DNA from: Sphingobium soli
Lineage (GTDB): Bacteria > Pseudomonadota > Alphaproteobacteria > Sphingomonadales > Sphingomonadaceae
Assembly: GCF_020782245.1 (NCBI RefSeq)
Contig: NZ_JAJGNP010000001.1
Location: 434,001 to 498,000 of the forward strand
Direction: 5' to 3'
Length of the DNA: 64,000 nt
In this document: positions 7,667-18,100 of the stretch, piece after piece
Position numbering within the stretch: the first letter of the stretch is position 1
Layout of the letters: each line of letters begins with the position of its first letter
Position numbers and translations under genes: made by a program
The notes under the pieces: generated by a model
Databases searched by the model: none
Told to the model about the DNA's origin: nothing
What the model saw: only the letters and a program-made list of their open reading frames with translations

Positions 7667-8203
7667 ATGATCCGCATCGCCAGCCTGTTCGCCCTTGCCC
7701 TGCTCACCGCGTGCCAAGGCGGCACGGCGGACAGGGAACAGGACGCAAACAACGCCTCTGCCGCCAAGGCCCCTGCCCTGTTGCCCGTCATGATCAAAAC
7801 TGCCAGCGGCGCGCACCGGTTTGATGTCGAGGTCGCCCGTACTCCGCAGGAGCAGGACAAGGGGCTGATGTTCCGCAAGGTGATCGCGGCGGACGGGGGC
7901 ATGCTGTTCCCGATGGACCCGCCGCGCACCGCGAGCTTCTGGATGAAGGATACGCTGGTGCCGCTCGACATGCTGTTCATCCATAGCGACGGGACGATCG
8001 CGTTTATCCAGGCACAGGCCGAACCTTATTCGCGCACGCCGGTGTCAGCCGGAGTGCCGGTGGCGGCGGTGCTGGAACTGCGCGGCGGGCGCGCGGCGGA
8101 GCTGGGCATCGGTGAAGGCGACAGGGTGAGTTGGGGCGGCTGCGCGGTGCCGACGGAAGGGCTGGCGACCGATCTCAATTTCTGCCCGGTCCCGGCGCGC
8201 TGA
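7667..8203 (+). CDS. DUF192 family lipoprotein
   Basis: A 178-residue lipoprotein (MIRIASLFALALLTAC, Cys16) with a DUF192 domain from about residue 40: VEVARTPQEQDKGLMFRK, GMLFPMDPPRTASFWMKDTLVPLDMLFI, VAAVLELRGGRAAELGIGEGDRV. DUF192 forms a small beta-barrel of unknown biochemical role. The extra C-terminal tail carries two cysteines (GGCAVPTEG and NFCPV), possibly a disulfide. It lies 40 bp after mobA and upstream of NDUFA12 on the same strand. Confidence 0.88.
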   Translation: MIRIASLFALALLTACQGGTADREQDANNASAAKAPALLPVMIKTASGAHRFDVEVARTPQEQDKGLMFRKVIAADGGMLFPMDPPRTASFWMKDTLVPLDMLFIHSDGTIAFIQAQAEPYSRTPVSAGVPVAAVLELRGGRAAELGIGEGDRVSWGGCAVPTEGLATDLNFCPVPAR

Positions 8204-8253
8204 CGCCATATCCGGCTTGCCCGCGTCCCTCGCAGCGGCTAAGCGCTTGGGCC

Positions 8254-8652
8254 ATGGGTATCCTGGCAAACATCTTCACCTGGTGGAATGGCGCCACCTT
8301 TGGCACCTGGCTCTTTACCAAGCGCAAGGGCAGCAAGGTCGGCGAGGATCATCAGGGCAATGTCTATTTCGAAGGCGGCAAGGACCCCAATGGGCTGACC
8401 CGCCGCTGGGTGATCTACAGCGGCGCGAATGACGCCAGCCGCGTGCCCGCCGAATGGCATGGCTGGCTGCATCATTCCATCGAGGGCGCGCCCGAAAGCT
8501 TCCTGCCGCCGCCGCGCATCTGGGAAAAGGAATATACGCCCAACGCAACCGGCACGCCCCAGGCCTACCGCCCGTCGGGCGCGCTGGAAAAGGGCGGCCT
8601 GCGCCAGAAGGCGACCGGCGATTATGAGGCGTGGAGCCCCGACGCGGCATGA
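8254..8652 (+). CDS. NADH:ubiquinone oxidoreductase subunit NDUFA12
   Basis: A 132-residue homologue of the complex I accessory subunit NDUFA12/B17.2, one of the few supernumerary subunits shared by alphaproteobacteria and mitochondria. Visible motifs are FTWWNGATFGTWLFTKRKG, GNVYFEGG, RRWVIYSG, ASRVPAEWHGWLHH, and WEKEYTPNATGTPQAYRP. It acts on the peripheral arm of complex I at the inner membrane. The ATG at 8254 gives the conserved N-terminus. Its stop overlaps the DUF2155 start by ATGA (8649-8652), which suggests translational coupling. Confidence 0.93.
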   Translation: MGILANIFTWWNGATFGTWLFTKRKGSKVGEDHQGNVYFEGGKDPNGLTRRWVIYSGANDASRVPAEWHGWLHHSIEGAPESFLPPPRIWEKEYTPNATGTPQAYRPSGALEKGGLRQKATGDYEAWSPDAA

Positions 8653-9311
8653 GCGGACGCCCGGCGGGATCGTTCCCGCCGATCCTTTCGTACCTGGTCA
8701 TGTTGCCCTGCGTCCTGACGCTGGCCGCGTGCGGCGACGATGACGCCCTGCCTCCCGCGAATCGGTCTGGCCCGGTCAAGGTGGAGGGCACGCCGATCCG
8801 CCCCGCCGACAATGGCGTCATGCCCGGCACGCCGATGGCCGAGCGATCCGCCGTGCTGGGCCTGCTGAACAAGCGCAACGGCCTGACCCGTGACCTGACG
8901 TTGAAGCCGGGCGAAGCGGTCCGGGTGGGCGATGCGATCGTGCGGTTGCAGGCGTGCGAAACCACCGCGCCATGGGAAAATATCCAGGACACCGGCGCGT
9001 TCGTTCAGCTGGACGTGCGCAGCAGCGCCGACAATAAGTGGCGCCGCGCCTTTTCCGGTTGGCTGTTTCGCGACCGGCCCGACCGCAATGTGGTGCAGCA
9101 CCCGATCTATGACGTCTGGGTCAGAAGCTGCGCGATGGAATGGCCCGAAAGCGGTCCCGACACGGTCAAGCTGGGCGCCAAGGGCGAGCCGGTGTCGGCG
9201 CGTCCGGCCAGCGGCGCGAACGCCAGCTCCGCCGCCGCGCCCGACCCGGCGGCGAGCACGTCCGACCCCGCCCCCAGCGACAGCGAACCCACGGCCGCGC
9301 CCAGCAATTGA
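8649..9311 (+). CDS. DUF2155 domain lipoprotein
   Basis: A 220-residue protein with a lipoprotein-like signal (lipobox LTLAAC near residue 27). The DUF2155 core spans about residues 85-165: LKPGEAVRVGDAIVRLQACETT, WENIQDTGAFVQLDV, FSGWLFRDRPDRNVVQHPIYDVWVRSC. In alphaproteobacteria DUF2155 proteins travel with aat and NDUFA12. The final 55 residues are low-complexity Ala/Ser/Pro/Asp. The last 205 bp, including the codons for the conserved end of DUF2155, are antisense to the 3' end of aat. Confidence 0.9.
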   Translation: MSGRPAGSFPPILSYLVMLPCVLTLAACGDDDALPPANRSGPVKVEGTPIRPADNGVMPGTPMAERSAVLGLLNKRNGLTRDLTLKPGEAVRVGDAIVRLQACETTAPWENIQDTGAFVQLDVRSSADNKWRRAFSGWLFRDRPDRNVVQHPIYDVWVRSCAMEWPESGPDTVKLGAKGEPVSARPASGANASSAAAPDPAASTSDPAPSDSEPTAAPSN

Positions 9312-9856
9312 AGATAGTCGCGCTGGCGGATTTCGATGGCCCCCATCGTGCGCAGATGATCGGTCATGAACTGGCAGTCGAGCAGGGTGAAGCCGGCAAA
9401 ACGCATCCGCGCCACCAGCCAGGCCAGCGCGACCTTTGACGCGTCGGTGCGGCGCGACACCATGGATTCGCCGAAGAAGGCGGTGCCCAGCGCCACGCCA
9501 TACAGGCCGCCGACCAGTTCCTCTCCGTCCCACACCTCGATCGAATGGGCGAACCGCCGGGCATGCAGGTCGACATAGGCGCGCTCGATCGCATGATTGA
9601 TCCAGGTCGACGGGCGGTCGGGCGCGGCCTGCGCGCACAGCGCCAATATGTCCCCGAAGGCGCGGTTGGCGGTGACGCGGAAGCGATCGCGGCGCAGCAC
9701 CCGGGTCAGCGAGTGCGACAGGTGGAACTGCTCGAGCGGCAAGATCGCGCGATATTTGGGTTCGACCCAGTAGACATCGCGCGCATCACGATCATCCGAC
9801 ATGGGGAAGACGCCGATGGAATAGGCCTGCAACAGGATCAACGGATCGATCAGCAT
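9107..9856 (-). CDS. aat: leucyl/phenylalanyl-tRNA-protein transferase
   Basis: A 249-residue enzyme of the N-end rule pathway that adds Leu or Phe to N-terminal Arg/Lys of target proteins for ClpS/ClpAP degradation. The family core is clear: LLQAYSIGVFPMSDD, VYWVEPKYRAILPLEQFHLSHSL, TWINHAIERAYVDLHARRFAHSIEVWDGEELVGGLYGVALG, FFGESMVSRRTDASKVAL, LLDCQFMTDHLRTMGA. After about residue 190 comes an Ala/Gly/Ser linker and a tail ending AQLLTQTS; from memory sphingomonad Aat proteins end this way, so the overlap with DUF2155 appears real. Confidence 0.94.
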   Translation of the reverse strand: MLIDPLILLQAYSIGVFPMSDDRDARDVYWVEPKYRAILPLEQFHLSHSLTRVLRRDRFRVTANRAFGDILALCAQAAPDRPSTWINHAIERAYVDLHARRFAHSIEVWDGEELVGGLYGVALGTAFFGESMVSRRTDASKVALAWLVARMRFAGFTLLDCQFMTDHLRTMGAIEIRQRDYLQLLGAAVGSLSLGAGSDVLAAGSGAAAELAFAPLAGRADTGSPLAPSLTVSGPLSGHSIAQLLTQTS

Positions 9857-9992
9857 GTGGGCCTTAGGATAGCAGAGGAAACGCCGACAGGGCCAGTGCG
9901 TTCATGAGCGCAAGTTATGGCTTTGCGATCACCGGGAACCGGGCGTCGGAAGCGATTGACTTGCGTCCTGCCCCCCTTAGCCTGCCTTTCCC

Positions 9993-11267
9993 ATGAAGAT
10001 GCTGTCCCTGGCGCTGGTGCCGTTACTGTTCGCCTCCCCTGCCCTCCATGCCGCCGATGATCCCGCCACGGGTCCCTATGCCGCGCGCATCGCAAAGGTG
10101 CTGAAGGCGACGCCGCTGATCGACGGCCATAATGACTGGCCCGAGGCGTTGGCGGAAAAGGCGAAGGATGCGCGCTGGACCATGGATTTGAGGCGGCTGG
10201 ACCCAGCCACCTATCACACCGATGTCGAACGGCTTCGGGCTGGCGGCCTGGGCGGGCAATTCTGGTCCGTCTGGGTGTCGGCCGACCTGCCGCAGGTGCA
10301 GCAGGTCAAGGATACGCTGGACGCCATCGGCATGGTGCACAGCCTGGCGGCCCGCTATCCGCAGGATTTCCGGCTGGTGCGCACGGCCGCCGAGATGCGC
10401 GCAGCGCACAAGGCCGGGCGGATCGGATCGCTGATGGGCGTGGAGGGCGGCGGCCAGATCGATGGCAGCCTGGCGGTGCTGCGCGCCTATCACCAGCTGG
10501 GCGCGGGCTATCTGACGCTGACCCACAGCCGCACGATCGGCTGGGCCGACAGCGCGACCGACAATCCGCAGCATGACGGCCTGACCTCCTTTGGCGAGGC
10601 GGTGGTGCATGAACTCAACCGGCTGGGCATGCTGGTGGACCTGAGCCACGTCAGCGAGGCGACGATGCTGGACGCGCTGCGCGTGACGAAGGCGCCGGTG
10701 ATCTTTTCCCACAGCAATGCGCGGGCGCTGTGCGACACGCCGCGCAATGTGTCGGACGCGGTGCTGAAGCAGGTGGCGGCCAATGGCGGCATCGTCATGG
10801 TCAATTTCGCCGCGCAATATGTGTCGGAGGCGCGCCGCGTCTGGGGGGCGGATCACAGCGCGGAGATCGCGCGCAACAATGCGCCGCCCTTTGGCGGGCT
10901 GTATATCGGCGATCCCGAAGGCGCGGCTAGGGCACTGGCGGCATGGGAGGCGGCGCATCCCAAGCCCCAAGCGACCATCAGCCAGGTCGCCGACCATGTC
11001 GAGCATATCGTCAAGGTGGCGGGGATCGACCATGTCGGCATCGGCAGCGATTTTGACGGTGTCGGCGACCTGCCCGAAGGATTGGGCGGGGTGCAGACCT
11101 ATCCCGCGCTGCTGGCCGAACTGATGCGGCGCGGCTGGAGCGACGCGGACATCGCCAAGCTGGCGGGCGAGAATATCCTGCGCGTCATGGCGGCGGCGGA
11201 AAAGACGGCCGCTGCGATGAAGGACGAACCCGAAGGCAGCGCGATCCCGCCTGCTGATCCAGCCTGA
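9993..11267 (+). CDS. secreted membrane-dipeptidase-type peptidase (M19)
   Basis: A 424-residue zinc dipeptidase of family M19 with a signal peptide (MKMLSLALVPLLFASPALHA). Metal-ligand motifs are visible: LIDGHNDWPEAL (His and Asp, about residue 46), SLMGVEGGGQ (bridging Glu), LVDLSHVSEATM and VIFSHSNARAL (His ligands), then HVGIGSDFDGVGDLPEG. Such enzymes hydrolyse dipeptides, often with broad or D-residue tolerance, in the periplasm. The length is normal. It is transcribed alone, with a TTGACT element about 45 bp upstream. Confidence 0.93.
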   Translation: MKMLSLALVPLLFASPALHAADDPATGPYAARIAKVLKATPLIDGHNDWPEALAEKAKDARWTMDLRRLDPATYHTDVERLRAGGLGGQFWSVWVSADLPQVQQVKDTLDAIGMVHSLAARYPQDFRLVRTAAEMRAAHKAGRIGSLMGVEGGGQIDGSLAVLRAYHQLGAGYLTLTHSRTIGWADSATDNPQHDGLTSFGEAVVHELNRLGMLVDLSHVSEATMLDALRVTKAPVIFSHSNARALCDTPRNVSDAVLKQVAANGGIVMVNFAAQYVSEARRVWGADHSAEIARNNAPPFGGLYIGDPEGAARALAAWEAAHPKPQATISQVADHVEHIVKVAGIDHVGIGSDFDGVGDLPEGLGGVQTYPALLAELMRRGWSDADIAKLAGENILRVMAAAEKTAAAMKDEPEGSAIPPADPA

Positions 11268-11306
11268 CCATTGGCCTTCGACAAGCCCGCAAGGCTCAGC
11301 GGCTAA

Positions 11307-12635
11307 TCAGAGGAACGCCCCACCCTTCATCACGCGGCGGGCGCGGCCCTGCACCGGCACCTTGTCGAACGGCGTGTTGCCCGCCGACGCCGCCATGCGC
11401 GATGAATCGACGATCCAGGGCGCGTCAGGGTCGATCAGGATGAGGTCGGCGGCGCTGCCGGGCGCAAAGCTGCCCGCGTCGACGCCCAGGATTTTTGCGG
11501 GGTTGGCGCAGAGCAGGGTCATCAGCCGGTTGATCGAGACATGGCCTTCGCGCACCAGATTGAGCGAGAGCGCCAACAGCGTTTCCGCGCCCGCCATGCC
11601 CGGCGCGGCGTCGGCGAAGGGCAGGCGCTTGTCCTCCGGCCCGCGCGGATCATGGCCCGATGTGATGACATCGACCGTGCCGTCGGCGACGGCGGCGATG
11701 CTGGCGAGGCGATCGGCCTCATGGCGCAGCGGCGGCGACAAGCGCGCGAAGGTGCGGAAATCGGTCGCAGCCTGATCGTTGAGGAACAGATAGGCGGGTG
11801 TGATGCCGCAGGTGACGCGCAGCCCTTCCGCCTTGGCCGCGCGGATGAGGTCAAAGCCAGCGCGGGTGGTGACAAGCCGGAAATGAATGGCCGCGCCGGT
11901 TTCGCGCACGAGCATCAGGTCGCGGGCGATCGCCATGGCTTCGGCGCAGGCCGGCGCATGCGGCAAACCCAGGCGGGTCGCGGTTTCGCCGCTGGTGGCG
12001 ACGGCGCGGGCGGTCAGGCCGCCATCTTCAGCATGGGTGATGAGCGTCAGGCCAAGCCCATTGGCATAGGCCAGCACGCGCAGCATCACGCCGGAATCGG
12101 CGATCCACTGGCGACCGGTGCCGACCGCCTTTGCCCCTGCCGCCTGCATCAGGCCCATTTCCGCCATTTCGCTGCCCATCAGGCCGCGGGTCGCGGCGGC
12201 GATGGGATGGACCCAGAAATCGGGCTTGCCCGCGCGCGTCGCCTGGCGGATCAGGCCGACATCGTCGAGCGGGGCGCGCTGGTCGGGCATCAGCGCGGCG
12301 CGCGTGATACCGCCGAAATGGAAGGCCGGCTTGTCGGTGGCAAAAACGCCCAGGTCAACCAAGCCCGGCGCGACGACCAGGCCGCGCGCGTCGATCCGAT
12401 CCGCATCGGCCGGCACGTCGACCTGTCCCGCCGCGACGATCCGGTCGCCCTCGATCAGGATGACACCGTCACGCAGCGCGTCGGCGGCAGGATCGGCGAG
12501 CTTGCCATTGACGATGGCGCGCAGGGTCATGCCCATCCCTTCCTTGTTGCTCGGGATGGTCAAGTCCATCCCCTCTTTGTCGGTCGGGATGTTCAAGTCC
12601 ATCCCCTCTTTGTCGGTCGGGATGTTCAAGTCCAT
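11307..12635 (-). CDS. PyrC'-type noncatalytic dihydroorotase homologue
   Basis: A 442-residue amidohydrolase-fold protein in operon with pyrB. The zinc-binding HxH after the first strand (normally PGLxDxHxH) is replaced by [10 protein letters not shown], the HVST region reads IHFRLVTT, and the catalytic Asp region reads ITSGHDPRG. Only THAEDGG is retained. In Pseudomonas, degenerate PyrC' proteins of this kind are non-catalytic and needed for aspartate transcarbamoylase assembly. The frame opens at 12635, overlapping the pyrB stop, through three 11-residue repeats ([11 protein letters not shown] twice, [11 protein letters not shown] once). Starts at 12602, 12569, 12536 and 12530 are alternatives; 12530 (MTLRAIVNG) has the best-spaced Shine-Dalgarno. 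Confidence 0.85.
   Translation of the reverse strand: MDLNIPTDKEGMDLNIPTDKEGMDLTIPSNKEGMGMTLRAIVNGKLADPAADALRDGVILIEGDRIVAAGQVDVPADADRIDARGLVVAPGLVDLGVFATDKPAFHFGGITRAALMPDQRAPLDDVGLIRQATRAGKPDFWVHPIAAATRGLMGSEMAEMGLMQAAGAKAVGTGRQWIADSGVMLRVLAYANGLGLTLITHAEDGGLTARAVATSGETATRLGLPHAPACAEAMAIARDLMLVRETGAAIHFRLVTTRAGFDLIRAAKAEGLRVTCGITPAYLFLNDQAATDFRTFARLSPPLRHEADRLASIAAVADGTVDVITSGHDPRGPEDKRLPFADAAPGMAGAETLLALSLNLVREGHVSINRLMTLLCANPAKILGVDAGSFAPGSAADLILIDPDAPWIVDSSRMAASAGNTPFDKVPVQGRARRVMKGGAFL
12537..12635 (-). repeat. three 33-bp tandem repeats at the pyrB/pyrC' junction
   Basis: Two identical units (12635-12603, 12602-12570) and a third with five base changes (12569-12537). Each unit starts ATGGACTTGA, contains the inverted pair GGGATG/CATCCC across the unit border, and ends in a purine run (AAAGAGGGG or AAGGAAGGG) just before the next ATG. 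The unit is 11 codons, so the pyrC' frame is kept, and each TTGA repeats the stop that ends pyrB. Confidence 0.95.
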
Positions 12636-13621
12636 CCCTCCGCCTTACGCGCGCTGCGCGTCAGCACGTCAAGGCAAGCCATACGGACAGCGACACCCAT
12701 GGCGACCTGTTCGGTAATGGCAGACCGTTCGGGGTGATCGGCGACGCTGCTGGTGATTTCCACGCCCCGGTTCATGGGACCAGGATGCATGACCAGCGCA
12801 TCGGGCTTCGCGATCGCCAGCCGTTCGGGGGTCAGACCATAGAGCGCATGATATTCGCGCGCCGAAGGAATGAACGCGCCGTCCATCCGTTCATTCTGAA
12901 GCCGCAGCATCATCACCACATCGGCCCCATCCAGCCCTTCGTCCATGCGCGTGTAAGGCGTGGCGCCCAGCATCTCCACCTCTGGCGGCAGCAATGTGGG
13001 CGGTGCCACGGCGCGGACCTGCGCCCCCAGCGCGGCGAGGCAAAGCATGTTGGAGCGGGCGACGCGGCTGTGCAGCACATCGCCGCAAATCGCGACCACA
13101 AGGCCCTCAAACCCGCCCTTGCGCCGCCGGATGGTGAGCGCGTCGAGCAGCGCCTGCGTCGGATGCTGATGCCAGCCGTCGCCGGCATTGAGCACCGGGC
13201 AGTCGACCTTGTCCGCGATCAGCGCCACCGCGCCCGAACTGGCATGGCGGATGACGATGACATCGGCGGCCATGGCGTTGAGCGTCATCGCCGTGTCGAT
13301 CAGCGTCTCGCCCTTCTTCACGCTGGAGGTCGCGGCCGCCATGTTCACGACATCCGCGCCCAACCGCTTGCCCGCGATTTCGAAGGACAGCAGGGTGCGG
13401 GTGCTGTTTTCGAAAAAGGCGTTGATCTGGGTCATGCCGGCCAGGCGATCATCATGCTTGCGCGCCTGGCCCTTGTTCGCCTGCGCCCAATGGTCCGCTT
13501 CGTCCAGCAGGAAGCGGATTTCCCAGGGTTTGAGATCGGCGATCGACAAGAGATGCCGATGCGGGAACAGCGCGCGACCGGTAAGGTCGGACGAGACGGA
13601 CGCGGCGGGCATGGGAGGCAT
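12626..13621 (-). CDS. pyrB: aspartate carbamoyltransferase catalytic subunit
   Basis: A 331-residue enzyme for the committed step of pyrimidine synthesis (carbamoyl phosphate plus aspartate). Visible motifs are [20 protein letters not shown] (carbamoyl-phosphate loop), SSVKKGETL (80s loop), [35 protein letters not shown], and [12 protein letters not shown]. The start at 13621 (or 13612) has AAAGGGGC upstream. The stop TGA at 12628-12626 lies inside the first 33-bp repeat, overlapping the pyrC' frame. The two probably form a Pseudomonas-type ATCase complex. Confidence 0.96.
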   Translation of the reverse strand: MPPMPAASVSSDLTGRALFPHRHLLSIADLKPWEIRFLLDEADHWAQANKGQARKHDDRLAGMTQINAFFENSTRTLLSFEIAGKRLGADVVNMAAATSSVKKGETLIDTAMTLNAMAADVIVIRHASSGAVALIADKVDCPVLNAGDGWHQHPTQALLDALTIRRRKGGFEGLVVAICGDVLHSRVARSNMLCLAALGAQVRAVAPPTLLPPEVEMLGATPYTRMDEGLDGADVVMMLRLQNERMDGAFIPSAREYHALYGLTPERLAIAKPDALVMHPGPMNRGVEITSSVADHPERSAITEQVAMGVAVRMACLDVLTRSARKAEGWT

Positions 13622-13748
13622 GAGCGCCCCTTTAGGCGAGCGCCGGGAACAGGGCAAGAGAGGTGGCCCGACATACGACGTCTGCGCCATTGGCAACGCT
13701 GTCCGGGGCAGGCATAGTGGGTCCCAAGGGAGCAGGACAGGACGAGAT

Positions 13749-15104
13749 ATGACGCAACCCAAGGGATTTTTCGCCGCCATGCTGGGCGTGGCGATGGTGA
13801 TGCCAGCCAATGCGGACGCCGCCGCGCCGGCCGCGTCGGTGGCGACGACCGAATATGGCAAGGTGGAGGGCAGCATCGTAGATGGCGTCGAAAGCTGGAA
13901 GGGCATTCCCTTTGCTGCGCCCCCGGTCGATGCGCTGCGCTGGCAGCCGCCCAAACCCGCCGCGCGTTGGAGCGGAGTGCGCGAAACGACGGCCTATCGC
14001 AATGATTGCATGCAGGAACCCTTCCCGAGCGATGCCGCGCCGCTGGGCACCACGCCGTCGGAAGATTGCCTGTACCTCAATATCTGGAAGCCGGCGGGCG
14101 CGGCGGGAAAGCTGCCCGTGATGGTGTGGATCTATGGCGGCGGTTTTGTGAATGGCGGATCGTCACCGCCCACCTATAGCGGCGCGCCCATCGCCAGACA
14201 GGGCGTGATGGTGGTGAGCTTCAACTACAGGCTGGGGCGCTTTGGCACATTCCGCCACCCCGCGCTAGGCAAGGACCAGGGCGTCAATTACGGACTGCTG
14301 GATCAGATCGCGGCGCTTAAGTGGGTCCAGCGGAACATTGCAGGCTTTGGCGGCGACCCGGATCAGGTGACGATCGTGGGCGAAAGCGCGGGCGGCCGGT
14401 CCGTCCATGCGCTGATGACGACGCCGCTGGCCAAAGGGCTGTTCGACCGGGCCGTCATCATGTCCGGCGGCGATGGCAATCCGGGCGCGCTATCGACGCC
14501 CGCCGATGCGGAGCGGCTGGCGGCGGCGTTCGGGCAAAGCCAGGGGATTGCGCCCGATGCGCCGGACGCCGCGGCAAAGCTGCGCGCCCTGCCCGCCCGC
14601 GCCGTGGTGGGCGACCTCAACCTGGCGAAGATGGAGAATTTCTTCAGTCCCGTTACGGATGGACGCAGCGGCGTGGACGTGATCGCCGCGCATGAAAGCG
14701 GTCGCGCACCAGTGATCCCGGTGATGATCGGCGCGACCAGCGCGGACATTGGCGGGCCGGATGGACCGATGGTCGCAGGCGCGCGCGATCTGGCCGCGCG
14801 GTTCGCCGGGCGCGGCATGCCGACCTATGCCTACCGCTTTTCCTATGTGGCGAGTTCGGTAGGCGGCACCAACGCCTATCATGCGACCGACATCCCCTTC
14901 TTCTTCGACACGCAGGCCATCAAATATGGCGCGGCGACCACGCCGCGCGACAATCGCATGGGCGACATCATGAGCGGCTATCTGGCCAATTTTGTGAAGA
15001 CGGGCGATCCCAATGGCGCAGACCTGCCGCAATGGCCGCGCTACCGCGCAGATGGGGGCAAGCAGATGGACTTTGCCACCAGCGGCGAGGCTGTGGTCGA
15101 GTAA
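13749..15104 (+). CDS. secreted type-B carboxylesterase
   Basis: A 451-residue alpha/beta hydrolase with a signal peptide ending near ANADA. Type-B carboxylesterase signatures: [43 protein letters not shown] (oxyanion hole), [14 protein letters not shown] (catalytic Ser in GESAG), and a likely catalytic His in [14 protein letters not shown]. At 451 residues it is shorter than the usual 500-550 of the family; the region between the Ser motif and the C-terminus is trimmed. It hydrolyses esters, substrate unknown. The ATG at 13749 begins the signal; the long upstream frame is antisense to pyrB. It is convergent with the glucan locus, with only 3 bp between the stops. Confidence 0.9.
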   Translation: MTQPKGFFAAMLGVAMVMPANADAAAPAASVATTEYGKVEGSIVDGVESWKGIPFAAPPVDALRWQPPKPAARWSGVRETTAYRNDCMQEPFPSDAAPLGTTPSEDCLYLNIWKPAGAAGKLPVMVWIYGGGFVNGGSSPPTYSGAPIARQGVMVVSFNYRLGRFGTFRHPALGKDQGVNYGLLDQIAALKWVQRNIAGFGGDPDQVTIVGESAGGRSVHALMTTPLAKGLFDRAVIMSGGDGNPGALSTPADAERLAAAFGQSQGIAPDAPDAAAKLRALPARAVVGDLNLAKMENFFSPVTDGRSGVDVIAAHESGRAPVIPVMIGATSADIGGPDGPMVAGARDLAARFAGRGMPTYAYRFSYVASSVGGTNAYHATDIPFFFDTQAIKYGAATTPRDNRMGDIMSGYLANFVKTGDPNGADLPQWPRYRADGGKQMDFATSGEAVVE

Positions 15105-15107
15105 TTT

Positions 15108-18100
15108 TCAGCGACCTATGTCGATGCGCTGCGGCTGACCGGTGGCGGGCAGGTGTAGCGCACCGTCCCGCCACTGCGCCGCGCGGCCATTGATCCGCGT
15201 CGCGGGCGGGGTGCCGGCGAAGGGCCAGCGCAGCACGAAGCCGCCGGTCGGGCGCGCGTCGCCGCCGATCGTCACCGTCATCCGATCGGCGCTGCCGGCC
15301 ATCGCCAGATTGAGGGCGCCATGGGGCGTGCGCAGCCCTTCGATGCGAACCCCCTGCCCCGACAACCAGTCGCCGGTCATGCCAGCACCCAGCACGAGGG
15401 TTTCGGCCGCCTTGTCCTCATAGGCGAAGAGGTCGAGCGCGGCGCGGATATAGTCGGACGCGACCCAGGCATGGGGCAGATCGCCCAGAAAGCGGATAGC
15501 GCGCGGCTCGCGGCCCACGACTTCGGCCCAGGCGTTCCAGCCCGCCGGGCGGCGATCGCGCATGTAGATGGCCAACAGGTCATTGGCGCGTTGCGGTTGA
15601 CCCAGGCGCAGCATGGCGGACACATTGCGCAGTTCATAGGGGGTGTAATCGTCCCAGTCGGTCGATGTGGCGCGGCTGGTCACGCGCCGCCACTGACGGT
15701 CGAACGTGTTTTGGAGCAGTCGCTGGTCGAGCCGGGGTTGCAGCGCCGTAATCTCCAGCGCCATGGTGGTGGACGTGGCGTCGAAATCGCCCAGGCTGGT
15801 CGCGCCGGGGATGAAATCGATCGACCAATGTTTGGCCGCAGCATCGATGGCATTCAGTATGTCGCCAGCAAACTGGTCGCGCTGCGCGGCGATGGCGGAT
15901 GCTTGCGGCTTGCCCAGCACCTGCGCGGCGTAGAGTGCGCCGTCATAGCCGGCCAGACCCCAAAAATCGTCCCAGAGGCTATATTGGGCCTTCGCCGAAT
16001 AGGCTTCGTGACTGATCGAGGGGGGCAGCAGCCCGTAGAGCATCTGGCGGTCGGGCGCCTGGTTGGCGGCGGTGCGTTCCGACAGCCGCAACTCGTCCAT
16101 ATAGCGGCGCGCGGCGTCCAGCCGGTCCCAATGGCGCGCCAGCAGGGCGGTGTCGCCGGTGTAGCGGTGCAGTTGCGCCAGCAGATGGATATATTCGCCA
16201 TGCGAGTCATTTTCCGGCACCGGGTCCGCGCCCCGGAAATCGACGCAGCATGGCACTTTGCCATTGGCGAAGAGATGGCCGCCATACCAGTCGGCAAAGG
16301 CGATCGCTGGATCATTGACGCCAAGGCGCAACAGCGCGTCCGACATCATCGCGCCGTCCCGGATCCAGCTGCGATTATAGGAGCGGGTGCCGGGCTTGAG
16401 CGCGGGGCCGTCGCGGCTGATGAGAATGTCGGCCAGCGCGGTGCGCAGCGTGTCGACCACTTCCCGCTTGGCGGGCGGCACCTGGATCAGGACGCTGCCC
16501 AGCCGCTGCCGCCACTGGTCCGCCGTGCGCCCCAGCGCTGCGTCGAAATCGGAGGGCGCTGAGCCGGCAAAGGCGACCGGCACGTCCAGCGTTTCGCCCG
16601 GCGGCAGGCGCATCGTCCAGCTGAGGCGCGCCTGCGCCATATGCGCCTCGTCCTGCACGTGAGTGGCCGATGGCAATGTTTCGGGCGTGGCGAGCGCGCC
16701 CTGGTCGAAGCCACCCATGCCCACTGACTGGGGTGTCACCATGGGGGTGAGCAGGCGATCGACCGGCGGGTCGCCGGCGACCGGGCCGGGCTGTCGAATA
16801 TGCAGGCGCGATCCGTCCCAGCGGATCGCGGAAATCGGGCTGACGCCGCCGCGCTGGGCCAGGAATTGGGCGGGCGGGTTTACCTGAAAGGGCCGCACGG
16901 CCAGCGTAAGGGTGAAGGTGCGCGGCTGATCACTGTCGTTGCGGATGCGCCAACGGCCGAGCAGGCGGGGTTCGTCGCCCTCCGCCTGCGCGAAGGCGGT
17001 GCCGTCCAGCGTCCAGCCCTGTCCCTGCCAGCTTGTGGTGGCGATGGGGAGATTGCCGTCGATGAGGCTCTGGCTGGTGGTGACGTCGGCCCAGTCGACC
17101 GAGGCGCCATTGACGGTGAGGAAGGGTTCAACCGAATAGCTGCCCTTGGCCGGCTCGATCGCGCCATCTTCGCCGATCAGGCCCGCAATTGCGCCGCCGT
17201 CCGTGCCAACGAGCGTCCAATAGGGTTGTTCTGTAAAGCCGCGCGGATAGCGGCCGCGCGGCGCTTGGCTGGCGAGGCGGCTGATGAAATCATTGGACGT
17301 GGGCGCCCAGTCGATATCCTTGACCGCGACTTCGGCCAGAGCGCCTTCGCCGATCAGGCGGATGCGCAGATAGCGCGATTCCGCGCCGTGGAGCGCAATC
17401 GGATCTTGGCCGCCATCGCCGGCATCCACGGTGCGCAACGTCTGCCAGGCGCGCTTGTCCAGCGATCCTTCGACGCGGTAGGCCGCCTTGCCCTGCCAGT
17501 CGAGCAGCAGGGCGGAGAGCCGTTGTGGCGCGCCGAGGTCCAGGTCAAGCACCTGCCCAGGTCGGCCATGCCAGACGGTCGATTTGTCGCCATCCAGCAC
17601 GGCCGGGGCGCTGGCCTTGGGGGGCAAAGGCGGCGGCGCTGGCGGGAGCGGTTCCAGCGTCAGATCGTCGATCTCGACATGCCCCTTGCCACCGTCGCGG
17701 CCGCGCACCAGCACGATTTCCATGCGCCCGGTGTGGCGCAGGCTCTTATCCGTGGTCGGCCCCCAGGCGAATTCCAGATCGCGCGGGCGGATGCGCACTT
17801 CCTGCCATTGTGCCGATGGGCGAAAATGGAGCTTTTGCACCCACCAGACATTATCGCCCGACGCATCGGTGAATTTGAGCTGGAGGTCGTTGACGCCCCC
17901 CTCGCCCCGTAGCTTGACCCGCAGGACGTAATTGTCCGGCCAGTCGATCGGCAAGGTGCGCGCGGCAAAGGCATAACCCGACACAGACCCGAAATCATAA
18001 TCCAGCCGCAGCGCCCGGCCTGCGTCGCCCGGCACGTCCGACACCTTTGAGGCAACGCCATCAGAGGCGGAGGCGGTCCACCGGTCGGGCTGTTCGAAAC

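Noticed and set aside
11273..11305. CCTTCGACAAGC...GGCTCAGCGG sequence between dipeptidase and pyrC'
   Set aside because: It recalls a dispersed sphingomonad repeat, but no second copy is in this window, so it cannot be supported.
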